The notes beneath the pieces are model-generated. The model was not told the DNA's origin. It did not search any database and saw only the letters and a list, made by a program, of their open reading frames with translations. 64,000 nt of DNA from NCBI GenBank assembly GCA_034440635.1, contig JAOTON010001597.1, positions 868,001 through 932,000 on the forward strand, given 5' to 3'. Made by a program: the position numbers and the translations under genes. This DNA comes from Lepas anatifera (taxonomy: Eukaryota; Arthropoda; Thecostraca; Lepadidae). This document shows, piece after piece, positions 45,900 to 55,765 of the stretch. Each line of letters starts with the position of its first letter. Position 1 is the first letter of the stretch.

Positions 45900-47670
45900 G
45901 GTCGGCCGCACACGCAGCCCGTACTGCAGGACCTGGGCCCGCCGGCCAGCCTTTTCTCCGCGTCCCACGGCCTTGCATCGTACCTCACCCAACACTCAAC
46001 ACGCCGCACACGTGCCGCTCGCAAGGACGCCGGCACGGCAGCTCTCTGGCTGCACGTGGCGGCACGATCGTGGGGCACGTGCCAAGCGTCAGCGGCTGTT
46101 TTTCAGGCGGGGCGGCAGACGGAACGCCAGGTAGGCCAGGCGCACGTGAGCGTGCACCTGCGTGTATTGGAGTCACCCACCCGATCCACCACGCGTGCAG
46201 TACCCGTGCAGCTACAGCTACCATTCCCCCTCATTAGCACAACCCGCGCCTGGTATATATCCCGGACTGGAACCGCGCAAGGTCCCTCGGAGTGGCGGAG
46301 TCGGGTTTTACGGCAATGTACGGCAACGGCTCAGACAGTGACGGTGGACATGGCAGTGAACGCTGACAATGGTTTCAAAACACTCGGTCAGGCTCTAATG
46401 TGAACCTTATGGTCTAAAAGCTTTGTATCTGCAGCCGTAGGATCAAGTGAGCAACTTAGGATGTTTTCCAGCGATCACAGAAGGAGCATATCACATCAGG
46501 TAACAACATCGCTGGCCAATTATTGGAATAACAATCATAACGGCATCGGCAGGCAAAATAGGTCCAAACACGTGAGAATAACAGAGCGTACTGAGGCAAA
46601 ACAATGAAATAACACGATACAAAGTCTGCTCCATTGCTCATCCGCCCTGGCCCTAACATTCACCATACTATAACGGGTTAACATGCGAGGCCATAGCACA
46701 ACCTATCCCCAGCTGAGCAGCTAAAATAAAGAGGCTGTCTGGCTGTTGGTTCACACTGCTGGATCCATGCCCCAACAATCAATAGTTGGCTCCGAGTTTT
46801 CGCTATTTCTTAAATTTGACAGAAACATGATCATCGAGACGTACAGGACACAAAAGGAGACATTTTCATGATCGGCTGCACCGAAAAATTGAGACAAAAA
46901 GAGAAGGAAGCGGCGAAAACGCCGAACCAGGGTTCACACATTCTGGGAATTTTTGTCGTACAAACAAAGAATGCGATTTAAGGGAATCTTGGTGCCCTTC
47001 TGGTTTTAGGGGTCGTTTATGTTAAAAATAATGGATTTGACCTTATTGCTGCAGCAAATGGCTAACAAGCCTAATATTTTATTTCCTTTTATTTTCCTCT
47101 GTTAACATTAAAAGCCCTCCAAATTAACGTGACGCCAAATCTGGATATGAGCTGGTAATGTTTTGTGCACGATTGAATATGTTTGATTTGCGTCAAAACT
47201 GAAACAAACCGAGAAAACCTAGAAAAAAACTAGAAAAATTATCTTGAATAAATTGTCAACGTAAGTTAAAGGCAAATTCAACGGCTGTGGATTGTGGCTA
47301 CTTGCCAGTGAGTTTCAAATGATTGTGGCAAGCATGTAAAATCGGCCTAGCAGGCTACTCTCAAAGCATATTAAAATAAAATTCGCATAGTAATAGCCAA
47401 ATTAAGGCACCTGGCGTACTTTACTTCTACGCTGGCTTAAAGTGAATTAATGACTATCACAAGACACATTTCCATTCAACATTTGACTTCATTTACTATT
47501 GAAGCGACAGCGACTAGAACTATTCATGGCCCAGCTATCACTAAATCCCCCCCGGCGTATAGGGTGATTTCAGCCACTGAGTATAGCACCACTCTGAATT
47601 GTACGCAGACTACTGACCACAGTGGCCGGCCGGCGGCAGGCTCGGAAATACCTGAGCGGCCGCCCGGGGC
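45900..47670. other. Intergenic, no gene recognised
   Basis: GC-rich to 46350, then AT-rich. It includes the probable 3' UTR of the NUDT14-like gene (47093-47675). No other gene seen. Confidence 0.45.
47078..47093 (-). promoter_or_regulatory. Candidate polyadenylation signals of the NUDT14-like gene
   Basis: Two AATAAA hexamers on the minus strand (47093-47088 and 47083-47078), about 590 bp after the stop codon. Confidence 0.45.
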
Positions 47671-47675
47671 GTCAC

Positions 47676-47833
47676 CTACAGAGCACGCTTCAGCTTGGTC
47701 ATGAAGAACCAGTAGATGCAGAAGAGGAAGCCGGGCGGTGAGAGCACGTCCTCCTGGCTGACGTAGTCCCTCACCTGGTCCATCGTCATCTCCACCACGT
47801 CAATGAACTCGCCCTCCTCGGGGTTGCCGCCCC
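47676..47833 (-). CDS. NUDT14: NUDT14-like exon 5 with stop
   Basis: GGNPEEGEFIDVVEMTMDQ to FFMTKLKRAL then TAG (47678-47676). Acceptor GCCCTCCCCAG. Confidence 0.93.
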
Positions 47834-50800
47834 CTGGGGAGGGCCACACAAAACAGGGAAGTGATGTTCTCGCTGCCGCGGTCGCCAGTAAAGAGAGCAG
47901 AGCTCGGAAACGGGTCACCAAACATAATAATGACCTAGTGTACTGCAGAGATTGTGAATAAGATTTCGCATGCTCCGTGACGTTACGTTTCTTTCCGTCC
48001 AAAGCCTGATAATTCCCAGTCTAAGCGCAAAATACGAGCAGCTGATATCACAACGAAAGTCATTGTATGATTACAACCCTTAGCGGCTATCCCTCTTCGG
48101 GGTTACACAAAGCTCAATGTCATATTTTTGCATGCAATTCGGAATCGGAAGCTGTATGCACAAACAATGAAGGGCTCAGATATTGTTAATTAAAGGTGTT
48201 GGCCTGGTAATTTAGAAGACAGCGTGGGTCACCTTCAGAGACGCGCTCGGCGTCTGTGACGCGTGCGTAGTAGACGGTGGTGGGGTCTCCGCTGGTGCCC
48301 TCATTGCATCTGCAACAGAGGGCACCAGCGCCCATCACAGACTGCACCTCACGCGACACACCAGCGGGCGGCCCCAACGCAACGTCTCTGTACAGCACTG
48401 CCAAAGGCATCTTTCACCGGTAGAGCGAAACGCGTAGAGGACTCGTGCTTTAACCATTTGCCAGGCCTTTATAAATGCTATTATGTACATTTTGTACATT
48501 TTGTACATCTTAAATTTACATTTACATTTATTACATTTTGTATTATGCCATCGCTGGTGAACATTCCAACGGGCGTAAATATGGCAGGACGAGGAAATGA
48601 ACCTCACAAACGCCCCAAAAACTGGTCGGACAGGTATTCGGTGAAGACCAGCAGACACAATTCTTCCGGCTGGCTTTACTGGAAGCATCGTCAGGGGAGA
48701 GCAGAGTTTCTAATAACAGTGCCCTCTGGCACTGAGTTCCCCGTTCGACGCCCCTACGGACGTGGATATATCAGCCTCAGCATAAGGCCCACCAGCCTCA
48801 CCTGGTAGATATTGCGAGGACCGGGCCATGCCTTCTTTAGGGGATCCACTGGAACTATAACCAGGAGCTCCGGACTTCACAAGGGGGGGGTACATGGAAC
48901 CACTTAGCCAGCTTTCTCGTTGTCGTGAATTTGGTGTTAAAAAGGTTGTGTGAATGGACCCCGTACTTCTCGTGAAAGCTGTACTCTGCCTTGACAATGC
49001 TTTTCACAACATCAAAGTAAACAATGGTCATGGTCTTCACCGAATTGCATATCGCTTATCCGATCCAACTTGGGGCGTTTGAAAGCCGCATTTTGTCACC
49101 AAGCACACCAAAGTCGAGTGGAATATGCAAAAGTGAATAAAATCACATGTACAATACAATATTGATATACGCGGGACAAATGGTTTAAACACATGCCTCT
49201 GCTTTTTACTGTACATTGTGGAAAAATTAAGAACCGCCCTTGTTTTACGAACACCCCGCGGACCAGCGCCTGCAGCCACGCCCCACTCGCCACCTGAGCC
49301 GGGAACATCGCGACAGGTGAGACCTGCTGAAACTAAACATCGCAGCTGCTTCGGTAACACTGACCGGCACCGAGCCCGTCCCTGTGATGGAAACGGTGGT
49401 CGGCTCGGTACCAGCCCCGCTGCACAGGTGGCCGGGGGTTGGCTGCGGCTCCAGGTGCCGACAGGGGGCAGCAGGGCTCACCTGGACCCCGACGGTCGGC
49501 GTCCGTCACTGGCACGTAATACAGCGTCATCACAGAGCCGGACAGGCCCACGGAGCCGCTGCCGAGGCGGCCGCGCCGTCAGCTGGGGGCTCACCCGGCC
49601 CGCGGGAGAACGGTCCGCTGGGGTTCAACGGGGAGAGCCGGTCCGCTGAGGGTTCAACGGGGGAGAGCCGGTCCGCTGAGGGTTCCCGGGGAGAGCGGTC
49701 CGCTGGGGGTTCCCGCGGGAGAGTGGTCCGCTGGGGGGTTCCCGGGGGAGAGCGGTCCGCTGGGGGTTCAACAACCCGCGGGAGAGTGGTCAGATGGGGG
49801 GTTCCCGGAGGAGAGTGGTCAGATGGGGGGTTCCCGGGGAGAGCGGTCCGCTGGGGGGGGTTCCCGGGGAGAGCGGTCCGCTGGGGGGTTCCCGGGGGAG
49901 AGTGGTCCGCTGGGGGGTTCCCGGGGGAGAGTGGTCCGCTGGGGGGTTCCCGGGGAGAGCGGTCCGCTGGGGGGGTTCCACGGCCGGCGGCCGTCGACTG
50001 GTGGGAGTGAATACCCAAGCCCTCGAAACGATGTCAAAGGAAGCCTAGTCGGGTTCCAACCATCCGTAGGCCGGTATTGCAATGTCAGACACGTATCCAT
50101 TTTACATAAAAAGGGACAGACGGCTTAATTGCCCTGATCTGTTCAATACACATATTTCTGACAGATATGTCTCGCAAGCTCGACAGACATAGAGCTTGCA
50201 GCACTGGCCCAGGCGTCAGGTCACAGCCATTGCGGCTCAGTCCTAACTAACTCCGTCCGCTCACGCCGCGCCAGGCATGCCTTACTAATGCTGGACAGAT
50301 AATTACAAGGCCATCATTCACCTGGTTAGGTGTTCATCAGGCTCCCCACAGCACCACCGCAGCATGGTTCTAGCCGTTTCTTGTCTTCATAAACGATTGG
50401 ACGAAAAAACTACAACAAAGGCTCCATCGTAATTACAGTAAGTACGTAGCACACTTGTCCTAACAATATGCCGCCATAACGTACTTACATAAACGACTTG
50501 ATCCGTTCAAAGCGGTCGGCAGGCACATCGTACCCGCACTCCTCCAGCACCTCCTCTCGGGCGATCTCCACCAGGCTCTTGGTCTTGTCCACACAGCCGG
50601 CGCAGAGCTCCAGCGTGACGCCCCGGCTGCCGGGGTGGGAGGCGGCGTCCCCCGGCCTCACCAGCGACACCTGGGACGGGTCGGTGCACGCGGCGGCCGG
50701 CAGGCTGCTGAGGTAGACGGCTGACGGGGAGACGGAGCTGAGGCGGCGCACGGCGAGGAGACTGGGACGAGAGCGTTACTGTGATACAAGTAAGGGGTAT

Positions 50801-52341
50801 CTGCAGGGACTGGAATCAATTTAGATTGATAAGAAGGTAGCTTAGTCTAGACAGAAGCGTCCAGCCGGAAAACCAGCAGAGAAGTCTATCCAACCAGTAT
50901 TCCAACCTCAGATCAGCTATCACAACTGTGTCGCACGACAAATAGACAACTGTTAATGGCTCCGGAAAAGCCACGGAGTTATCGACACTAAGAAATGACA
51001 CAGGTAGCCATGATAACGTGACAGGGAGCTGTTGAACAGCAAGCCCCGGCAACGCTTGGCATGCCGTGAGAAATCCAGGGGTGGGCGCTTTATTAGCCAC
51101 CAAACTTTTTTAACAGCTAGCGCTGCTTCCACCACCCGTGTTAGCTGAAACTGCTGCCTCCACTAGCGCTACTTTGTTTTCAAAATCGCGAAACCGCTAC
51201 CCGCTTCTTCGCTATCGCTCTTATTATAAGGTTCCACTAACGGGCTAATAAAAAATTTGTTTTTCACTGTCCTCTTTAAGTGAGTTTGAAGGAAAACCAC
51301 AGCGAATATGTAAATTACACAAGCCATCACTTTTATTGTAAGATGTGCAATCAAAATCACACAACGCACTCATTCAATCTCCCTTTAATTTTTCTGATGG
51401 GAAAGGCATTCCTCTCAATCTCCATCTCCTAACCTTTTCGGGTGGCAGTCCCCCTTAACACGCTGTCGGTAGCAGTAGGGGTTTTGAATTCTGTGAGTGT
51501 TTAGATGCGATACTGAACAAATTCACAGTGATTATACATTCGGGAACATTTCCTCATCAAAGCCTCAATGTAATAGATCATTGGAAAAATATCTGGTCAT
51601 ATTAGCATAGGTGGATGGTCATCGTACCAGGACGTTATTTTGCCATGTATATCGACCACGTCTTCAATATCTATCACACCGAAATTCTGGTGACGGGTTG
51701 TGCCCGAATACCATTATAATAACTTTGAGTTTGCTCAACTTGGTATCCCCGATTCTAACAGATAGGCCAAATAAAATTTACCTGAAATAGGAGACGGAGA
51801 TAGCAGCAAATGCTAGGATTACAGCAGACGGTATCAATTTGGTATTACAAACGAGAGTCACAAAAAGCTACGATTACAGCAGATGCTATCGTTTTGGTAG
51901 CACAAACGAGAGTCGCAAAACAATTTTACACTCACGGGGCCGAAACTGGCGCACGAAGACGAGCACATCCCGGCTGGTGTTGTGAATCAGAATGGCTACG
52001 GAGTCGTGCACCTTCATCAGGTCCCACCGCCTCGCCTTACCGTTCTGCAAAGAGAGCATAGCCCCCAGATATAGATCCGAGTGGGGGCGACAAAATACGC
52101 ACTTAACCTGCTTTGCTGCAAATATATCTCAAAGGTGCAGTCACAAGCGCCCAAGCCATTTCTGAGAATTCCATCCTCCTAATCCACTACCATATCTTCC
52201 CAATTAAACAAACTGAGCCACCCGCTCAGTTTAGCAGTCACACGGTGGGGATGCACTCACCTGTTTGAAACACATCTTCAATGGTTTTATGTAGCTGGAG
52301 CTGACCAGCGGCTCTGTGCTAACGTCAGTGATGACGTCCAT
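47676..52341 (-). CDS. NUDT14: NUDT14-like UDP-sugar pyrophosphatase (218 aa, duplicated exon 4)
   Basis: Hydrolyses UDP-sugars such as UDP-glucose to UMP and sugar 1-phosphate; a cytosolic Nudix hydrolase. Exons in coding order: 52341-52261, 52044-51936, 50720-50489, then either 49558-49482 (4a) or 48309-48233 (4b), then 47833-47676. All junctions are GT-AG. The joined frame is 218 aa; the human protein is 222. Seen: WDLMKVHDSVAILI, FVRQFRP, then GVTLELCAG and REEVLEECGY, the Nudix box around residues 105-127, with E119 for the usual Arg and K111 for the first Glu, as this subfamily departs from the consensus. Then SGSVMTLYYVPVTDADR in 4a and GGGNPEEGEFIDVVEM in exon 5. The GGWWLAG-type Nudix cousins differ in the G-x-VDK loop seen here. 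Orthology is firm. A 23-bp minisatellite lies 0.3 kb upstream of the start. Confidence 0.93.
48233..48309 (-). CDS. NUDT14: NUDT14-like exon 4b (77 nt, alternative copy)
   Basis: The same length and both phases as 4a. It encodes CNEGTSGDPTTVYYARVTD then AERVSE, with 11 of 25 residues identical to 4a. Acceptor TGTTGCAG, donor G|GTGACC (weaker at +5). No stop or frame damage is present. The acceptor lies within a hairpin (48290-48330). Confidence 0.78.
48290..48330 (-). promoter_or_regulatory. Hairpin enclosing the exon 4b acceptor
   Basis: On the transcribed strand CGCTGGTGCCCTC pairs with GAGGGCACCAGCG (13 bp, perfect). Inside it TTGCA pairs with TGCAA, separated by a TG/T bulge, leaving a GA loop. 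The splice junction CAG|A falls in that loop. A stem this long and GC-rich would be stable in the pre-mRNA and could hide the acceptor. Confidence 0.75.
49482..49558 (-). CDS. NUDT14: NUDT14-like exon 4a (77 nt)
   Basis: One base, 25 codons, one base: GSVGLSGSVMTLYYVPVTD then ADRRGP. It resembles the vertebrate VGLTGS...VTDAQR segment closely, so it is probably the ancestral version. Acceptor CTCGGCAG, donor G|GTGAGC. Confidence 0.9.
49606..49985. repeat. 29-bp minisatellite upstream of exon 4a, 13 copies
   Basis: Plus-strand units GGGAGAGCGGTCCGCTGGGG followed by GGTTCCCGG, about 29 bp, with two TCAGAT variants. It ends about 48 nt from the exon 4a acceptor. On the transcribed strand most units read CCCCCAG|CGG, similar to the real CAG|CGG acceptor. 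Confidence 0.93.
50489..50720 (-). CDS. NUDT14: NUDT14-like exon 3 (Nudix box)
   Basis: Residues 64-140 plus two bases: PVYLSSLPAA, GVTLELCAGCVDK, REEVLEECGYDV, FERIKSF. Acceptor CCCCGTCAG, donor AT|GTAAGT. Confidence 0.93.
51795..51925. repeat. 55-bp tandem duplication in NUDT14-like intron 2
   Basis: GATTACAGCAGA...GTAT...ACAAACGAGAGTC occurs twice (about 51818 and 51873), with substitutions, directly after the exon 2 donor in transcript sense. Confidence 0.7.
51936..52044 (-). CDS. NUDT14: NUDT14-like exon 2
   Basis: 36 codons plus one base: NGKARRWDLMKVHDSVAIL to VRQFRP. Acceptor CTCTTTGCAG, donor C|GTGAGT. Confidence 0.92.
52261..52341 (-). CDS. NUDT14: NUDT14-like exon 1
   Basis: 27 codons, MDVITDVSTEPL to MCFKQ, aligning with the short N-terminal segment of vertebrate NUDT14. 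Donor CAG|GTGAGT. Confidence 0.88.
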
Positions 52342-52649
52342 TATGCTACTGCTTATGATACACGATCTCTTCGCGGGAAGAAAGCGCTGCAAGCACGCAC
52401 AACATGGGTTTGAGTGAATGGTGATCGATTAATGACGATTTCAAAATGTTTCTTCACACGGTCTATTCTATACACACGCACACCGGATGGGGGAATCTTA
52501 CAATGTTCCTGCCTTCCCCCCTTGAAGAAAACTTCTGAAGTGACCAGAAAATCGCGCAGAGCGAATAGCACGGTAACCACCTACATTTCGGAGAATTGAT
52601 GAGGGCGTTAATTAAAGAAATTATTGAAACAGCTCATGCCCAGCGGCGT

Positions 52650-53740
52650 TACCGTGACGAGGCCAGAGATGGAGAGTTGATGAGAACAGAGATGGAGAGT
52701 TGATGAGGCCAGAGGTGGAGAGTTGATGAGAACAGATATAGAGAGTTGGTGAGAACAGAGATGGAGAGTTGATGAGGCCAGAGGTGGAGAGTTGATGAGA
52801 ACAGAGATGGAGAGTTGATGAGGCCAGAGGTGGAGAGTTGATGAGAACAGAGGTGGAGAGGTGATGAGAACAGAGATAGAGAGTTGGTGAGAACAGAGAT
52901 GGAGAGTTGATGAGAACAGAGACGGAGAGTTGATGAGAACAGGGATGGAGAGTTGCCGAGGCCAGAGGTGGAGAGGTGACGAGGCCAGAGGTGCAGAGAT
53001 GACGAGGCCAGAAGTGGAGAGTTGACGAGGCCAGAGGTGGAGAGGTGACGAGGCCAGAGGTGGAGAGTTGATGAGAACAGGGATGGAGAGTTGACGAGGC
53101 CAGAGGTGTAGAGGTGTCGAGGCCAGAGGTGGAGAGGTGACGATGCCAGAGGTGGAGAGGTGAGGAGGCCAGAGGTGGAGAGGCGACGAAGCCATAGGTG
53201 GAGAGGCGACGAAGCCAGCAGTGGAGAGGTGACGAGGCCAGAGGTGGAGAGTTGATTAGAACAGAGGTGAAGAGTTGATGAGAACAGAGATGGAGAGTTG
53301 ATGAGAACAGAGATGGAGAGGTGACGATGCCAGAGGTGGAGAGTTGATGAGAACAGAGTAGAGAGGTGACGAGGCGAGAGGTGAAGAGGTGACGAGGCCA
53401 GAGGTGGAGAGGCGACGAAGCCAGAGGTGGAGAGCCGACAAAGCCAGAGGTGGAGAGACGACGAGGCCCAAGGTGGAGACATGACGAGGCAAGGGGTGGA
53501 GAGGCGACGATGCCAGAGGTGGGGAGGTGACGATGCCAGAGATGGAGAGTTGACTAGGCCAGGGATTGTACAGTGACAAGGCCAGGGGCGCGATGACGAC
53601 GGCCCGACGAGGCTAGGGCGGAAGGGTGATGAGGCCAGGGGCAATGCGGTGACAAGGCCAGGGTCGATGGTGACGATGCCAGCGGCCGTACTGAGATCAG
53701 GCCAGGGGTGCGACAATGACAAGGCAGTACAGAGATACAG
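52650..53740. repeat. 23-bp minisatellite, about 46 copies
   Basis: Units GGAGAGTTGATGAGAACAGA plus GAT, or variant GGAGAGGTGACGAGGCCAGA plus GGT. Since 23 is not divisible by 3, all minus-strand frames read as the same 23-residue repeat (SSPLHLWPRHLSTSG-type), giving long meaningless frames. It lies upstream of the NUDT14-like start. Confidence 0.95.
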
Positions 53741-53949
53741 TCTGGAACAAGACAGAGAGGAGGCAGCGGAAGTTGGACACAAGGCTATTGTAGTGGACCA
53801 CCATAGTCCAGGTCTCATCTGACCTGACAACCTTACACTGATTGAGATCCTTGAGGATCCCAGATTTGTCTGAACTCTAAGAGTTGCTTAAGGTATCACA
53901 AGCCAGATTTGAGCTTTTTGCCAGAAAAGAGGAATCCTACAGCCAGCAA

Positions 53950-54110
53950 CCTGACCTGACTTGACCTGACTTGACTTGACCTGACTTGACCTGACCTGGC
54001 CTGTCCTGGCCTGGCCTGACCTGACCTGGCCTGGTCTGACCTAACCTAACCTATATATACTAACTTAACCTAACCTAATATATAACCTAACCTATCAGTA
54101 CAAACTAGAA
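53950..54110. repeat. TGACC/TTGACC tandem array grading into AACCT
   Basis: CTGACTTGACCTGACTTGAC-type pentamer repeats pass into CCTAACCTAACCT and CTTAACCTAACCT runs. The AACCT units equal permuted TTAGG on the other strand, but only two or three per run. Confidence 0.85.
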
Positions 54111-55762
54111 AAAACAAAAAGTGGCAAGAAGTGAACTAAACTATGTTAGGCTGAATTTTAATTTTCCTTTATCATGAATATTCATGCAGACAACAGGTGT
54201 TGACAACAATATGCTGCCAGGTACAGTGTCCCAAAACTCCACCTGGTTTCGTGCTAGGGTGCTGAGTATAAAATTCATGCTAGAAAATACAGTCGATGAG
54301 TGGAAAATTCACAGTATGACATAGTAAGAGTTGACTGAAACCCTTATCTACACTGTAGAAATATTATAAATACCTTTTTAATCAGAATTTCCTTGTTACT
54401 ATATTCTTAAAAGTTCATATACACCAGAATTGTGTAAATTTGCTAAAGGGCTCCGCTTAAAGTGAGTGGAAAATTCAGAGAAAATAACACAAAAGTGAGT
54501 GGAAAATTCCGCTTGCCTGGGTGTCGCTTTCCACTCAGCACCTTGGGATTTGGGACACTGGCCAGGTATAATGTCAGGTACACTGTACTTTCGCTATCCT
54601 GAAGTCTGAACACATCAATTGGTCATATCATCAACACATATGGCAGTAGATACCCCATGAGAACTATTACCAAATGAGATCATTCAATTTTTAGCTCAGG
54701 TCAATATTGAAGTCACAAAGTTCAATGAATGAGATATACTTAAGAAAGCTTTTATGGTTCTAACATCTGGCTTGGTTGCATTGGAGGCAATTTTGAGGCA
54801 GCAATCAATTACTCTTACTACAGAAAATTAAAGGAAGCATAACATGACCATGCTAATAGCATAGTCCATACTGGACCGTGCATGTAGCATGATGCTACAT
54901 ACAAACTTAATAATGACCTGACAATAAAAAGTTTTACAGGCTTACCACTGCACCATCTACCAGGATTCTATGGAGCAGCCAGCTCATTCCCTATTGAGAG
55001 CACTTCTCAGAAGTCAGACCATCCCTTGCTCCAGGAATCTGCCAGGCCTTATACCCAAATCAGCAGCATGGAAAGCAAGCTTACAAACTAGTACACCACC
55101 ACACCTCCTGAACAAGTCATGAAAAAATTCAAAATAAAAGCTACATTTGTAGCCATTGACAAGTGTTGCACAAACATAGACAAGTAGGTTTAAAAAGACA
55201 CAACAAGAAGACTAACATCAAGCTAGGAAGTACTAATTCTACCTCCCTGTCCGGTGGATTGGTCTGACAGGGGACTTTAAGGCACTGTCTTCACATGTAA
55301 TCCTGCTGGTTTTAATCCATGTCTGTTTTTACCCATGCCTGTGTATGTTTCATTCGCTCGTTTTTGTGTGAATATATGTGTATGGAGGTAAAAAATATGT
55401 GGCAAAGTCTGCTGGCAAGCACCAAACAATACATCAGAGACCATACAAGAGCACAGGCCTGAGAAAAAAGCAGAAGCCTCAGAACAGTGACAGTGGGAGC
55501 GAGACAGAACGAAGGTATGGGAATAATGTGTCACACTGAGAGGTGAGATGGTGATACCGACAATACTGTGAGATGGCGAGAATTTATTTTATCTTCCAGT
55601 GATTTCTTTCTCAATTAGGTACATTTTCATAACACATTTCCCTCCTACAACCCATCCATCAGGAAAGGATAAAGTACTTCACTTCCAGAACCCACTGCCA
55701 AAACCAAGGCCATACATACCAAAAACTCAATTTCTAAGCCAACTCAGCAATCGCTTGTGCGA
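54111..55762. other. Intergenic, no gene recognised
   Basis: AT-rich. AGTGAGTGGAAAATTC recurs around 54300-54510 in loose repeats. No gene seen. Confidence 0.5.
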
Positions 55763-55765
55763 TTG

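Noticed and set aside
44502..46403. Many overlapping GC-rich frames on both strands
   Set aside because: Low stop density follows from GC content and the 43-bp repeat. Only the leader exon at 45828-45890 has a splice signal worth recording.
49384..50018. Gly-rich and Pro-rich frames on both strands near exon 4a
   Set aside because: Products of the 29-bp minisatellite in an intron.
52608..53830. A 393-codon minus-strand frame of SSPLHLWP-type repeats
   Set aside because: A 23-bp repeat without stops reads open in every minus frame. Composition and periodicity are fully explained by the array.
53990..54110. Interstitial telomeric repeat (CCTAA/TTAGG)
   Set aside because: Only two or three AACCT units per run, and they grade smoothly from the GACCT array beside them. 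A telomeric origin is not needed.
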